The notes beneath the pieces were generated by a model. The model did not search any database. It was not told where the DNA came from and was given only the letters and a program-made list of their open reading frames with translations. From Chloropicon primus (Eukaryota; Chlorophyta; Chloropicophyceae; Chloropicales; Chloropicaceae): a stretch of 64,000 nucleotides of DNA. The position numbers and the translations under genes were made by a program. Position 1 is the stretch's first letter; each line of letters begins with the position of its first letter. The stretch is from contig CP060773.1 in assembly GCA_023205875.1 (NCBI GenBank), positions 1-64,000 of the forward strand. The letters run 5' to 3'. Below, in pieces: positions 10,336 to 20,730 of this stretch.

Positions 10336-12411
10336 TTAGATGCTTTCCTTGGCGTTGTCGTCGCCGTCCCCGGCGGCCTTGCCTTCGCTCGTGCTCATGT
10401 AGAGCTTCATGGCGATGAGACCCACCGAGAGGATCCCGGCCGAGACGACCAGCCCGGTGGTGAGCCTCCTCGCCATGAGGTCTCTGGCCTCCTTGGCCAG
10501 CCTCTCCTCGGTCTGCGGGATGGAGACCAAGGGGTTGAGGGCGATCTCGCACAGTCTCTGGAGGACCTTGACGTGGTCGCCGCAGCTCTCGATGGGCTTG
10601 GCCATCTCCAGCTGCTGGGCCACGGCGTTGGCGGATCCCATCACCCCCTCGTCCGTCGTGTCCGAGATGCAGGCCAGGACGCAAGGAAGCAGGCCGCTGC
10701 CCTGGCGCTCCACCTGCTTTGTCAGCTCCACCGCCTCTTCTAGTTCCCGCCTCTCCCTGCCAAAGGCAAAGACGGCGAGGTCGCACGACTGGAGAAGCTT
10801 GGGGTCCAACACGATTCCCCCCTTCCCCTGCTGGGAGTCCCCTCCGTTGCTGCTGTTCGCCTGGCTGGCCTCCTTGTCATCCACAACGATCTGGCGCAAG
10901 ACCAAGGTCTTTTCCACCCCGTGCACCTCCACGCCGTGCACGGTGATCTGCTGGTCGGCGGTGATGGTGGACTTGGTGAGGACGGTGTCCGAGTCCTGCA
11001 CCTGCCTCCTGGTGGCGAAAACAAAGCAGTTGAGGGTCCTCCTGGTGAGCATGGAATGGTCGGCCTTGGCCTTCTGGCTCAAGACGTTTGACCTCATCCC
11101 CCTCTTGATCTCGTTCTTCCTCCTCCTGCTCACCTGAATGGTGGTGGACAGGTCCTCCTTGAACCCCAAGTAAAGCATGTAGGTCAAGGTCACCTTGGGG
11201 CTCGTCATCGTCGTGAGCTCCCACATGGAGAGGAACCCGCCGAGGGTAAGGCAGCCCTGGGTCAGGGCTTGCTGGGGATCGGCGGCCGCGGCGGCAGACG
11301 ACGCGCTGGACGAGGGAACGCTGGTCTCCACCATCCTGGCGTAAATCTCTCGCTGCCACTCGATTCCCGGGGTCTCCGGAGCGGTGGAGAAGAGCTCCTC
11401 CAGCTCCGCGTCGCTCAGCACGCCGTCCTTGTGCTTGTCAAAGTTGTGGAAGACCTCGCGGAGGAAGGCCCTGCCCCTTTCGCTGAGCTCGGTCACCTGA
11501 TCCGGGTGCATGCTCCCGATGGAATGGATCGCTCCGGCCACCAGGTCCTCTCGAAGGTGCAGCGTGTTGTCGTACCCAAACTTCCTCAGGACCGTCCAGG
11601 TCGTGTCCATCCTACCGCGGGCCACGAAGAGGGCGTGCAGGTACACGAAGCCCTTGAGGGTGATGCCCTTGTCGTGAATACCGTCCGGAATCTTCGAGGA
11701 CACGACTTTCCTGACCCCCTCGAGCTCCTCCGGCTGCAGCGGCGTGTTAAAGCACGTCGTCTGGAAGTGGTTGAGCTCCTTGTTGCTCAGAAACCCGTCC
11801 TTGTCGTTGTCGCACATCTGAAAGATCCTCTTGAGCGCCCTCACGCACTGAGGTTTGAGCTGCCCCGTACTCGCGTCGTACAATGGCCCCGTCGGGTGCA
11901 TCACGGCCTTCTGGGCGTGCGAAAAGACTTCAATGACGTTCGACAGCTTCTTGGCGCTGCACTGGAGGCAGACCTCGACCTCGTTCCACTGGTCGATCAG
12001 GTTCGTCAGGTGGCTCTCCATGTCCGCGACGGACATCAACGCGTCCTCCTCCTCCACGCCATCCGCCCCGGCCGCCTTGCCGGCCGCCTTGGTCCCCAAC
12101 GCCTTGGTCGGGCTGCTGATCACCTGATCCCCCGGCTCGTAGTTCTGCTGCACGAGATCCTCCTGGCAACCCACGAGGAGCACCGGCTTGTCCGTGGTCA
12201 CCTTGGTGTGCCTTAATTCGGGCAACCAGTAGGTCCCACACCTCTTCAAGCTCTTGGCGTCCCCCACCTTGTACGTCAGTATGATGACCTGTGCCTTCTC
12301 CAGCTCCTTCTCCAGCTCCTCCCTCCACTCGTACGACGAGGAGGTGTCCGCCACGATCACCGGAACCAACTCGGGCAGCACATCCGCCGGAAGCCTAGCC
12401 GAAACCACCAT

Positions 12412-12443
<32 letters not shown>

Positions 12444-13007
12444 TATCAATCGCCATTCATATCAATATCAATATATCAATATATCAATATATCAATGGCA
12501 TGGCATGGAAAAGAGAGAGAGAGAAAGAGAGAAAGAGAGAAAGAGAGAGAGAGGGAGTAACGTCAGCTTGTGCGTTTCTTTTCTTTTTCGTGCGTTCGTG
12601 TGCCCCAGCTCTCAGTTCCTTGCGTTTACCTTATCAATAGGATCAATATCCGTGATGGCGTGAAACACACACAGAGAGTGAGAGAGTGTGAGTGTGAGTG
12701 TGTGTGTGAGAGGAGGGAAGTCGGCGTAACGCCAGGTCTTCCGTTACGTTACGTCGTCACGTCAGTCACGTATGTTCTTTTCTTTTCGTTACCTTGTGGG
12801 TGGTAGTACAGGTTGTTTGTTTTGGTTTTTGTTGTTGTTTGTGTTGGGTGTGAAGGAGTCCGTGGCAGCAGCAATGATCAAAGACGTTTTCCCGGTACCC
12901 TTGTCCCCGATGACGGCGACTCTGACGCTGGTCAGGTTGTTTTGTGTTGTGCTGGTGCCGGGGCCGCACCGGCCGCTCGTTCCCTTGTTCTTCTCCTTCC
13001 CACCCAT
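10336..13007 (-). CDS. Miro (mitochondrial Rho) GTPase, two exons
   Basis: A tail-anchored outer mitochondrial membrane GTPase for mitochondrial movement and shape. Exon 1 is 13007-12793 and exon 2 is 12394-10336; the intron (398 bases) carries the ACC/AAC and CA-rich repeats. The N-terminal GTPase has P-loop GDKGTGKTS, switch I PPTR rebuilt over the splice, the Miro-type VADTSS in place of DxxG, and VGCQED at the NKxD position as in plant Miro. Two EF-hands follow: CDNDKDGFLSNKEL and NFDKHKDGVLSDAEL. The second GTPase domain is degenerate, with NCFVFATRRQVQDSDT where a P-loop is expected. A C-terminal helix (GLVVSAGILSVGLIAMKLYM) anchors it. Total 757 residues. Exon 1 carries an Asn/Lys-rich insertion (TPNTNNNKNQNKQ) after TDSF. 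Confidence 0.93.
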
Positions 13008-13564
13008 CACCGCGACGCACGATCACGATCGATCCCCGCGACTCGGCGCTCCGTCCGTCGTTGTCGTTGGTGGCGGGAAAATGGGAAGAAAGGGGAGGAA
13101 AAAACGAAAGAACTTTGGCGGGAACGAGGACGAGGAGGACACAGAGGAGGAGGAGGAGGACACAGGAGGAGGAGGAGGAGGAGGAGGAGGAGGATACTGG
13201 GACACACAGACACAGGCACAGGCAGACGGGCAGGTAGGCAGGTGGAGGAGAGGCATAGAATAGAATAGGATAGCGGAGCAGAGTGACAGAGGGGTAAGAG
13301 GAGACCGAGGAGGTGTTGCAGGATACTGGAACACACACACGCACACACAGAGACACACACACACGCAGACACACACACACACACGCAGATAGGCAGCTAG
13401 GCAGACGGATAGGTTGACAAGGAGAGGCATAGGAGAGAGACAGAGGAGGAGGAGGGGGGGGGGCAGAGAGGTGTGAGCGATAGATACAGGTCAGGTACTG
13501 GATACCAGGAGAGTCGGGCACAGGCGCAGACGGTAACGTTCCACAACTCGTTAAGTCTCTGGCG
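13008..13564. other. Microsatellite-rich divergent intergenic region
   Basis: Between the divergent Miro and LysM-lysozyme genes lie GGA trinucleotide runs (13126-13196), CA/CAG runs (13200-13240 and 13331-13390) and G-rich stretches. No gene or clear recurrent promoter element is seen. Confidence 0.55.
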
Positions 13565-14407
13565 ATGGGCGAGGGCCTCGAGCCACAGGAGCAGCAGCAG
13601 CATCCCTGCTGCAGTGGCGGCGCCCCACCACCGCTCCGGAAGCCGGCCGGTCGGCTGAGTGCCGAGCTGGGGGGCAGGAGCATGAGTTTGGGGACGCTGG
13701 TCAGGAGGCTGCACGGGATCCAGAGTGTGTACAGGGTCAGGAGGGGAGACACGCTCTTCAGCATGGCTGGGAGGCTGGGCCTGCCCTTGAGCGACCTCGT
13801 GCGGGCGAACGGGGGGAAGCACTGGATCAGGGAGGGGATGACCTTCCACCTTCCGTTCGACTTTGGGGAAAGGGAGTGCGACCGTGATCGGGATCAAGTT
13901 TGGGGGGCGTTCCGGGTCGGGGGCGGGGGGCTCGAGGGGAAGAGGTTGAAGTTGAGGAACCTGCTGCGCGCGATCAGGCACGTGGAGACGGGCTCATGCC
14001 CCCTCCCCGCACCCTCCGGGGACGGAGGCAAAAGCGTTGGACCTCTCCAGATTGGATACCAGTACTTCTGCGACGCCTGGGGGACCGGCGAGAGCGAGGT
14101 CCGGTGGAAGACCAAGTGCCAGAACCTCGAGTTCTCGGAGGACACCGCGATCCGGTACTGGAGTCGCTGGTGCCCCTGGGCCCTCCAGTTCCTCGACCTC
14201 GAGGCTCTCGCTCGGGCGCACAACGGCGGCCCAAGGTACACAATGCAGCTCAAGACGGCCAGGTACTGGAGGAAGGTGAGGGAGTCGCTGGGCGAGGGGG
14301 AAGATGGGAAGGATTCCGCGGTGGGGAAGCAGGACTGGGCGTGGCCGAGGCCATCACCGCCCAGCACTGCGACGAAACTCTTTGAGATCGAACTCTACAC
14401 ATTTTAG
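13565..14407 (+). CDS. LysM domain plus i-type (destabilase-like) lysozyme domain protein
   Basis: A 280-residue putative peptidoglycan- or chitin-active enzyme. After a Gln/Gly/Pro-rich N-terminus of about 45 residues comes one LysM module (YRVRRGDTLFSMAGRLGLPLSDLVRANGGKHWIREGMTFHLP), then an invertebrate-type lysozyme fold: AIRHVETGSC with the acid Glu, SVGPLQIGYQYFCDAW, CQNLEF..., ALARAHNGGP and YWRKVRESLG. AxxHNGGP and YW.KV are diagnostic of the destabilase family. Several cysteines are retained but fewer than in animal enzymes; a typical second acid position (Asp before the CGxxQI strand) falls in SGDGGKSVGP. No clear signal peptide is visible from this start, so either it is cytosolic/vacuolar or an upstream exon is missing. 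An in-frame ATG also lies at 13682. Confidence 0.8.
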   Translation: MGEGLEPQEQQQHPCCSGGAPPPLRKPAGRLSAELGGRSMSLGTLVRRLHGIQSVYRVRRGDTLFSMAGRLGLPLSDLVRANGGKHWIREGMTFHLPFDFGERECDRDRDQVWGAFRVGGGGLEGKRLKLRNLLRAIRHVETGSCPLPAPSGDGGKSVGPLQIGYQYFCDAWGTGESEVRWKTKCQNLEFSEDTAIRYWSRWCPWALQFLDLEALARAHNGGPRYTMQLKTARYWRKVRESLGEGEDGKDSAVGKQDWAWPRPSPPSTATKLFEIELYTF

Positions 14408-14459
14408 GTTTCAAATTAGTTTGGGTCGTGCAAAGCGAAGCCAGGCCTCGTCTTGGGGT

Positions 14460-17400
14460 CTAGGGCGTCGCCAGCAATTCCAGGAACTCCTCCTTGGGGG
14501 TCTCCTCCTCCCCGTGCCCCCCTCCGGTCTTGTCCAACTTGAAGAAGATGGACATGGGATCACGCACGTCGATGTGCGTGATCCCATGAGTCTTCATGAA
14601 GTCCACCCTGTTGTGAAGGAACCACTCCCTGAAGGCGGAGACGTGCGCCTCGCCACCGTACACCACTTTGTATAACTCTGTCCTGTCCGTCATGCTCCTG
14701 ATGAAGATTTTGACGCCGGGCACAACTTCCACGCAAGACAGGGCCACCGAGTCCTGGTGCTGCTGCTGCGTCGGTTCGGCGGCGTGCCCAATGTCCCCCC
14801 TCTTGGACGAAGGCTGCTGCCTCAGCCTGGTCTCCATCTCCTTCAGCTTCTGCTTCAGCCTCTTGTTCTGGGCCGAGAGGTGCACAAAGCTGTCGCTTCT
14901 CTGCTTCTTGACCTCGGTCATCGGCATTACCGGGGCCTTGATGCTGATGCCAAGGGGAGTCGAGAAGCTCTCCAGGCTTTGGCTCTGCTTCCTGATCCGG
15001 GCAAAGGTGTTCTGGCTATCCGCGTCGTTGCTCAGGTCGAAGCTCCAGGTGGAGTTCCTCGAGTGGGTCGGGGTCTGGGGCTGGGGAAGAATCGTGTTCA
15101 ACTTGCCGACGTCATTCTCCTTGCCCTGGTCCTCCTTGCCCTCCTCCTGCGCCCCCTTGGTAACGGCTGGCTGCGCGCCCTTGATCTGCGTGAGGGAGAT
15201 CTGCCTCTCGAGGTCCACGATCCTCTTCGCGAGCCTTTCCATGTTTGGAACCTTGGCTTTGTCCTCGCTCTCCTTGAAGATGGTCAGAAAGCTCGTCCTT
15301 TCCCTCTCCACGGGGCTGTCCCCTTGCCCGCTGCCGTCGTCAGCCCTTCTCGGGGGCTGGGACAGGATGGACAAGGGAGGCGATTGGATGATGGCCTCCA
15401 CGGCCTTCTCGTCCCTGGCGTGAGCGGACAAAGACCTCACCTTGTTGATGCCGTCGCCCAGTTTGGTCATCACGTCCAGGGTGCTGTCCACGTTCACGAT
15501 CTTCTTCTTGTCGGGGGGGGAGCCCTTGGAGCTGCCCACCGCGGGCCCCATCGATACCGGATCGCTGAGGGACTTCCTCTTGGTCTTCGTGTTCATGTAC
15601 GTCTTCAGGATCTTGATCACGGACTTTGTCTTGCTCCTCGCGCGTTTCCTGTTGGCAAGCGAGGGGTTCTCGCTTCCCACGCCACTTCCCGCGGCAGACT
15701 TGGCATTGCTCTTGCCTTGCAGACCCGACAACCTATCGGCCTTCTTGCCCTTGGCCTTTTTGTCCTTCTCCTCCGGGCTGTGGGAGGAGCTGACCACCGA
15801 AGTGCCCACCACAGACTGAAACTTCTCCCGGGCCATCTTGAGCTGCCTCTCCACCTTGGCGTCGTCATACCCGGTGTGCGTGCACACACTCAACGTGTAG
15901 TGCTCCCCGCACTGGATGTCCAGGATGTGCCTGCTCGCCAGCTTTTGGACGGACTTTGGCTCGGAGATGTCCTTGAAATCATTGTGACCCAGCTGGCCCT
16001 CCTTCCCCTGGCCCCAGGAGTACACCCTCGACTTCTTCTTGTTCACCACGACGCTGTGGTGCAAGCCACAGGCAATCTGGGAGATGCTCTCGTGCTGGAC
16101 GTTCACCTCGTGGAACCCGCCCCCCGCGGCCCGGGGTCCGCACACCCCGGCCTGGTACACCAGCCCCTTCTCACTGAGGACAAGGGTGTGGGAAGCGCCG
16201 CATTCCACCTGGGCGAGATCCTTGGCGGCTATGGCGCCGCCCACGTCCAGCGGGGTCCAAGCAATCGAATCCTTGGAGAGGCTCTCCCTCTTCTCGGGGT
16301 CCAGGCCAAGGCAGCCCTCCTCGTCCGAGCCCCAAACATACAGGGAAGACTGGCCGTTGCTCGGAGCCGTTACGTCCTTGTCCTTGTCCCCAACGCTGCC
16401 GGGAGAGGTGGAAGCGGAGGTGGAAGTCAGGGCATCCCCGCCATTCTCCCTTTTGCTCACGAGCTCCACCACAGCAGCAGTGTGCCAGGTGCCGCAAGCA
16501 ACGTGCTTCGTTGTCCTCTGCCCGAAACCATTCCCTTCCACCCTCCGGGGAGCGCACAGCCTCTTGACGTCCGGGCCTTGCCCCAGCTTTCCCAAGAAGT
16601 TGTCCCCCCAGGTGTACAGGTTCCCTCTGGCCTCCAAGGTGATGAGGGCGCTGTGGTACGGCCCGCACGTCACCTTGAGTACCTTCTTGGAGGACAGGCA
16701 AGAGAATTGCTTTGGAAACCACTGGGTGTGAAGGCCAGGAACCATTTGGTCTCCGCCTCCATCCTCCGTCTCCGCCGCCTCCGCCGCCCCGTCGCTGGTG
16801 CTCGTGCCGCTGGTCTGCCTACTGCCCCAAGTGAACAGCTCCCCCTTGGTGGTGATCACCGCGGTCTGATCGCTGCTGCAGGAGGCAAAGTGAATCGTCT
16901 CGGTCTCCAGGCCCACGACCAGCCGCCTCGGGATTCTCATCTCAGCGCAAATGCCGTGCCCAAGCTGTCCCGCCGCCCCGCTGCCCCAGGAGTAGATCCC
17001 GCCGCTCCTCGTGACCAGCATGCCGTGGGAGGATCCAAAGGCGACCTTGCTCACGTCCAGCGAGTCGGTCCCCTCCAAGATCGTGGGCCTGTTGCTGTCC
17101 TGCATCAAAAGCGATCCAGAGTCCAAGAAGCTTCCCCACACGAACAGGTCTCCGGGGGGCAGGTGGGCGTTGAACTTGCTCAGGACAAGGTCCCTCGAGA
17201 CGCGGTTCAAGTCAGCCGAGTGCTCCATTGTTTGGGAGGCGACCACGTCGTTCGCCATCATGGACGAGGACGCGCCGTTGTGGCCATAGTACTCGTCCTG
17301 GTGGCCCGAATCCGGCAGGCCCAGAACCCTGGCCATCTCAAACGAAATCTGGCTCGGGTCCACGGAGCTCAAGCTCAAGTCGTTCTGGCTTCCGTTGGCG

Positions 17401-17942
17401 CTCCTGACCCCGAGCCCGGCGCTTCCCATCAAAGAGAACGAGCTCCTCGGGTTCACCACGACGCCGCTGTAGTCCCCGTACCCCGACGCCAGCATCTCAT
17501 CCTGCTGAATGTAGTCCTGGCTCTGGTGGAACTTTGTCACTTGCTCCAGGCCGTGGATCCAAAGCTGCTGCTCCTCGTTCGAGGTGCACGCGATGGAAAA
17601 CTTTCTCAGGTACTCCTTCTTGTCGAAGTACGTGACTGTGATGCTGTGCTCCTGAAGCTTGCTGGTTCGTCCGGGGACGTACTGAAATATCCCGAGGAAC
17701 ACCCGATGGGTCACCCCCTTCTGGATGTCAGCGATACGCAAGATGCTGATGTACTTCTTCTTCTGCCCGCTCCTGCCCACTCTGTTGTACACGAGGTACC
17801 TGTCGTCCGAGCTCAAGCGTATGTTGACGAAGTGTGGAGTGGCACGGCGGCAGAACTTCAGCAGGATCCCGCCTTTCCGAAGCTGAGTGATGGCACTCTC
17901 GGCGGTCACCTGGTCGTAGCTCGCCTCTTTCTTCATCACCAT
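14460..17942 (-). CDS. PH-RCC1-BRX domain protein (PRAF-like)
   Basis: A 1160-residue single-exon protein. Residues about 15-150 form a plant-PRAF-type PH domain (LRKGGILLKFCRRATPHFVNIRL through EEQQLWIHGLEQV), which binds phosphoinositides in the family. Residues about 265-695 hold seven RCC1 repeats with the YxWG signature (LFVWGSFLDSG, IYSWGSGAAGQLGHG, LFTWGSRQ, LYTWGDNFLGKLGQG, LYVWGSDEEGCLG, VYQAGV, VYSWGQGKEGQLGHND). A long basic, Ser-rich linker follows, with a coiled-coil (VHLSAQNKRLKQKLKEMETRLRQQ). The C-terminal BRX-type segment is PGVKIFIRSMTDRTELYKVV...FREWFLHNRVDFMKTHGI. The FYVE zinc finger found between RCC1 and BRX in land-plant PRAFs is not present: that stretch has no Cys cluster. 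RCC1 blades imply a GTPase-exchange or scaffold role. Confidence 0.88.
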   Translation of the reverse strand: MVMKKEASYDQVTAESAITQLRKGGILLKFCRRATPHFVNIRLSSDDRYLVYNRVGRSGQKKKYISILRIADIQKGVTHRVFLGIFQYVPGRTSKLQEHSITVTYFDKKEYLRKFSIACTSNEEQQLWIHGLEQVTKFHQSQDYIQQDEMLASGYGDYSGVVVNPRSSFSLMGSAGLGVRSANGSQNDLSLSSVDPSQISFEMARVLGLPDSGHQDEYYGHNGASSSMMANDVVASQTMEHSADLNRVSRDLVLSKFNAHLPPGDLFVWGSFLDSGSLLMQDSNRPTILEGTDSLDVSKVAFGSSHGMLVTRSGGIYSWGSGAAGQLGHGICAEMRIPRRLVVGLETETIHFASCSSDQTAVITTKGELFTWGSRQTSGTSTSDGAAEAAETEDGGGDQMVPGLHTQWFPKQFSCLSSKKVLKVTCGPYHSALITLEARGNLYTWGDNFLGKLGQGPDVKRLCAPRRVEGNGFGQRTTKHVACGTWHTAAVVELVSKRENGGDALTSTSASTSPGSVGDKDKDVTAPSNGQSSLYVWGSDEEGCLGLDPEKRESLSKDSIAWTPLDVGGAIAAKDLAQVECGASHTLVLSEKGLVYQAGVCGPRAAGGGFHEVNVQHESISQIACGLHHSVVVNKKKSRVYSWGQGKEGQLGHNDFKDISEPKSVQKLASRHILDIQCGEHYTLSVCTHTGYDDAKVERQLKMAREKFQSVVGTSVVSSSHSPEEKDKKAKGKKADRLSGLQGKSNAKSAAGSGVGSENPSLANRKRARSKTKSVIKILKTYMNTKTKRKSLSDPVSMGPAVGSSKGSPPDKKKIVNVDSTLDVMTKLGDGINKVRSLSAHARDEKAVEAIIQSPPLSILSQPPRRADDGSGQGDSPVERERTSFLTIFKESEDKAKVPNMERLAKRIVDLERQISLTQIKGAQPAVTKGAQEEGKEDQGKENDVGKLNTILPQPQTPTHSRNSTWSFDLSNDADSQNTFARIRKQSQSLESFSTPLGISIKAPVMPMTEVKKQRSDSFVHLSAQNKRLKQKLKEMETRLRQQPSSKRGDIGHAAEPTQQQHQDSVALSCVEVVPGVKIFIRSMTDRTELYKVVYGGEAHVSAFREWFLHNRVDFMKTHGITHIDVRDPMSIFFKLDKTGGGHGEEETPKEEFLELLATP

Positions 17943-19301
17943 ATGGAACTGAACTTGTGTGAGAAGACACTACGTTGCTGCTCCAGAGAGGAACAACCGT
18001 TGTCGTCGTCGTCGTCGTCGTCGTTGCTTCGCTACTCAACTCTCTTTCTGACCCACTCAAACGCCGGGCGAGTCACCGCCAGCTCCAAGATCCCATCTTT
18101 GGCACCAATCCGCTTGCCGTGACACTCGCCTCGCTTCCACCTATCAAGACGACCTCTCTGTCTCTCTCCCTCTTCGTTGTCTTTTTTTTTCCTTTGGCTC
18201 TCGCTGCAGGCCCCTCTCCTCCTTGGCGCTCCTCTCTCGTCCCCAGCACGGAATAATCACTCGATCGCCACCGAGTCCCGAAGCCTCCTCCACGTATCGA
18301 GAAGACTTGTCTCTCTCCCTGGCTCCCCACTCTCCTCGTCCCCCCCCCCCCCTTGGCCTTGGTCTCCCTCCCCAGTGGCCTTCCCCCCGTTGTCCTCCAG
18401 GCCTCACTCCCTCCACCACGCAGGCAAGCGTCTCGTCTCGTCTCCTCCCTCGTTAGGAAAGGCAAAGCCAATGGACACGCACAAGAAACCCTCCACCTCA
18501 CACCTTTAGGATAAGTTGCCTCACCCTTGCGCAATCCGTAGCTTGCTCGTCTTGGTTTCCCCGCTCTCCCCTTCTCTCTCCGCCAGTGCTGTGGTCACGA
18601 TGTAGTGTAAAGACTAAGGATGAATGTACATGATTTGAAAGAATCTACGCCATTACCGAGGAGGGGAGAGGAAGATAGATGGACAGGGCGGAGGCCAAGG
18701 CGAGTGGAGAGGACAGGACCACCTGGAAGAGAGCCAGGAGGCCTGAGGGATAGGATCCTGGTGGACACACACACACACAGGCAGACAGACAGGCACGGAG
18801 AGAGAGAGAGAGAGAGTTGAGTCATAGCAGTCACAGACTTGCTGGATAGACTCTCTCAGGAGGGGGAGGTGAAGGACAGGAGGGAAGAGTGAGGACGGGG
18901 AACACTAGTGGACTTGGAGGGTAAGGCCAAGGCAGTGGGTGGATAGCCATAGCCTGGGGGAAAGGCCAGGTGGAGAGAGAGAGAGAGAGAGAGAGAGACG
19001 GGGAGGAGTTTGGTCACACTCACTTCTTGGTCCACGACCCAGCCGGGAGGGAGAGGAGACCGCGGAGGCCAGGAGGTGGTGAGAGGCAGACGGAGAGCAG
19101 AGAGAGAGAGAGAGAGAGAGAGAGTAGTGCCTCTATCCCTGAGGGATCGATGCCAAGTCAGGAGCCAAGGAGGTAGGCAAGGACGAGCAGCGCAGATAAA
19201 GATAATACAGAAGAGGGAGGCGGTGGGTTGGGGGCACAGGCGGTCACGATAGATATAGAAAGGCAAAGTTCGGGAAGGCTCAAGCGACTGTGACGACAGC
19301 A
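17943..19301. other. Long intergenic region with GA/CT repeats
   Basis: A divergent gap between PRAF-like and BBS4 genes. It holds CGTCGT repeats (18000-18030), a run of ten C residues near 18342, GA dinucleotide runs (18799-18815, 18974-18999, 19098-19125) and CA runs (18765-18780). No supported exon is visible. The 18600-19290 half is purine-rich on the plus strand, possibly the BBS4 leader. Confidence 0.55.
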
Positions 19302-20730
19302 ATGACGTCCAAGGCGGGCCCCTCGTGCTACAGTGGGGACAACTCCTGGGAGAGGTCCTACAAGCACGTCAGGGACAACCACAAGATACATTTGGAGTAC
19401 ACGAACAGAGAGTTCGAGACGTGTTTGCAGCACATCGAAGAGGTCTTGGACGCCAACGAGGGTCTCGCCGAGTACCCTCTGTACGTCAAGGCGCTGATCA
19501 GGCGGCGACAGGGGAAGATCCAAGAGTCCCTGCAGCTGTTTCAGAAGGCCACGGCGCTGAATCCCTCGAACGTCCTCAACTTGAAGCAGGTTGGGAGGAG
19601 CCTGATGCTTTTGGGCAAGTACCGGTCCAGCATGGAAGTTCTGACGGAAGCGAAGCGAATGAACCCGGATGATTGGGAGGTAAGCAACGAGGGGTGCACC
19701 GGGTGGTACAACGCATTGCCGGGGCGTCTGACGAGAGACCGCGGTTCTCTTTCTGTGCTTTCCTTCTTCCCACGTGTCTGCGGCTTTGGAATCGCCACCG
19801 CGACCCTTCTCCTCCTCGTCCTTCTCCTCCTCCTCAATCGTAAAGGTGTGGCACGACGAGGGGATCTGCAACGCCAAAGCGAGGAACTACGAGAAGGCCG
19901 TGGAGTGCTTCAAGAAGGCCAACGCGATCCATCCCCACGACACGACGTACTTGGCGTTGGGCGGGGTGTTTTCAGCCATGAACAAGCACAAGAAGGCCGT
20001 GAAGGTGTACTTGGATGGCCTCAAGGCGTCCCCTGGGAACCCGGAGCTCCTCATGAGCTGCGGCTTGGCCTACCTCCGGAGCGACGAGAATTACAAGGCC
20101 TTCGAGATGCTCCTCAAGGCCCTCTCCATCGACCCGAAGAACCCGAGCACGATCTTGGCCACCTGCAGCATGATCCAGGAGCACGCGGACTTGGACACGG
20201 CGCTGCTCAAGTACAGGGTCGCCGCGGTCGTGAACCCCTCGAGCTCTCAGCTGTGGAACAACGTGGGAATGTGCTTTTACGGGAAGCAGAAGTACATCGC
20301 TTCCATCGCTTGCCTGAAGCGAGCTCTGGCCATCGACCCCTTCGATTGGATCGTGAATTACAACCTTGGCCTGGTCCACCTGAGCACCGGCCAGCACGCC
20401 AGCGCCTTTCACTTCATGTCGAGCTCCATCAACCTCAAGCCCGAGTACCCCAGCAGCTACATGTACCTCGCCGTGATCCTGAGCAAGCTGGAGGACATCG
20501 AGAACGCCAAGGCGGCCTACAACAAGGCCCTGTCGCTCAAGAGCAACTACCTCTTCGAGTTGAATTACGCCATCACCCTTTACAGCTTTGACATGCTGGA
20601 GGAGAGCTTGGCGCACTTCCGGAGGTTCGAGGAGCTCTTCCGGGACCAGAGCAGGGACGCCGGCGCCGACCCGGACATCCTGGAGCAGCGGAGGGTCCTC
20701 GCCAACGCCCACGGCATCGATCTGGACTGA
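19302..20730 (+). CDS. BBS4: BBSome subunit BBS4 (TPR protein), two exons
   Basis: A tetratricopeptide scaffold of the BBSome, the coat that moves membrane proteins in cilia. Exons 19302-19679 and 19846-20730 (166-base intron with GTAAGC donor and TAAAG acceptor) encode 420 residues. The match to animal BBS4 is strong in order and wording: YVKALIRRRQGKIQESLQLF, LKQVGRSLMLLGKYRSSMEVL, LWNNVGMCFYGKQKYIASIACLKRA, PFDWIVNYNLGLVHLSTGQHASAFHFMSS and LEDIENAKAAYNKAL. At least eight TPR units are seen. The start is the ATG of MTSKAGPSCYSGDNSWERSY; an in-frame GTG lies 12 bases upstream. Its presence implies that this alga builds, or recently built, a cilium or keeps BBSome function elsewhere. Confidence 0.93.

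Noticed and set aside
14757-18122. An 1121-codon open frame on the plus strand opposite the PRAF-like gene
   Set aside because: It mirrors the high-GC codon bias of the real gene, has no domain, and PH, RCC1 and BRX motifs lie on the minus strand.
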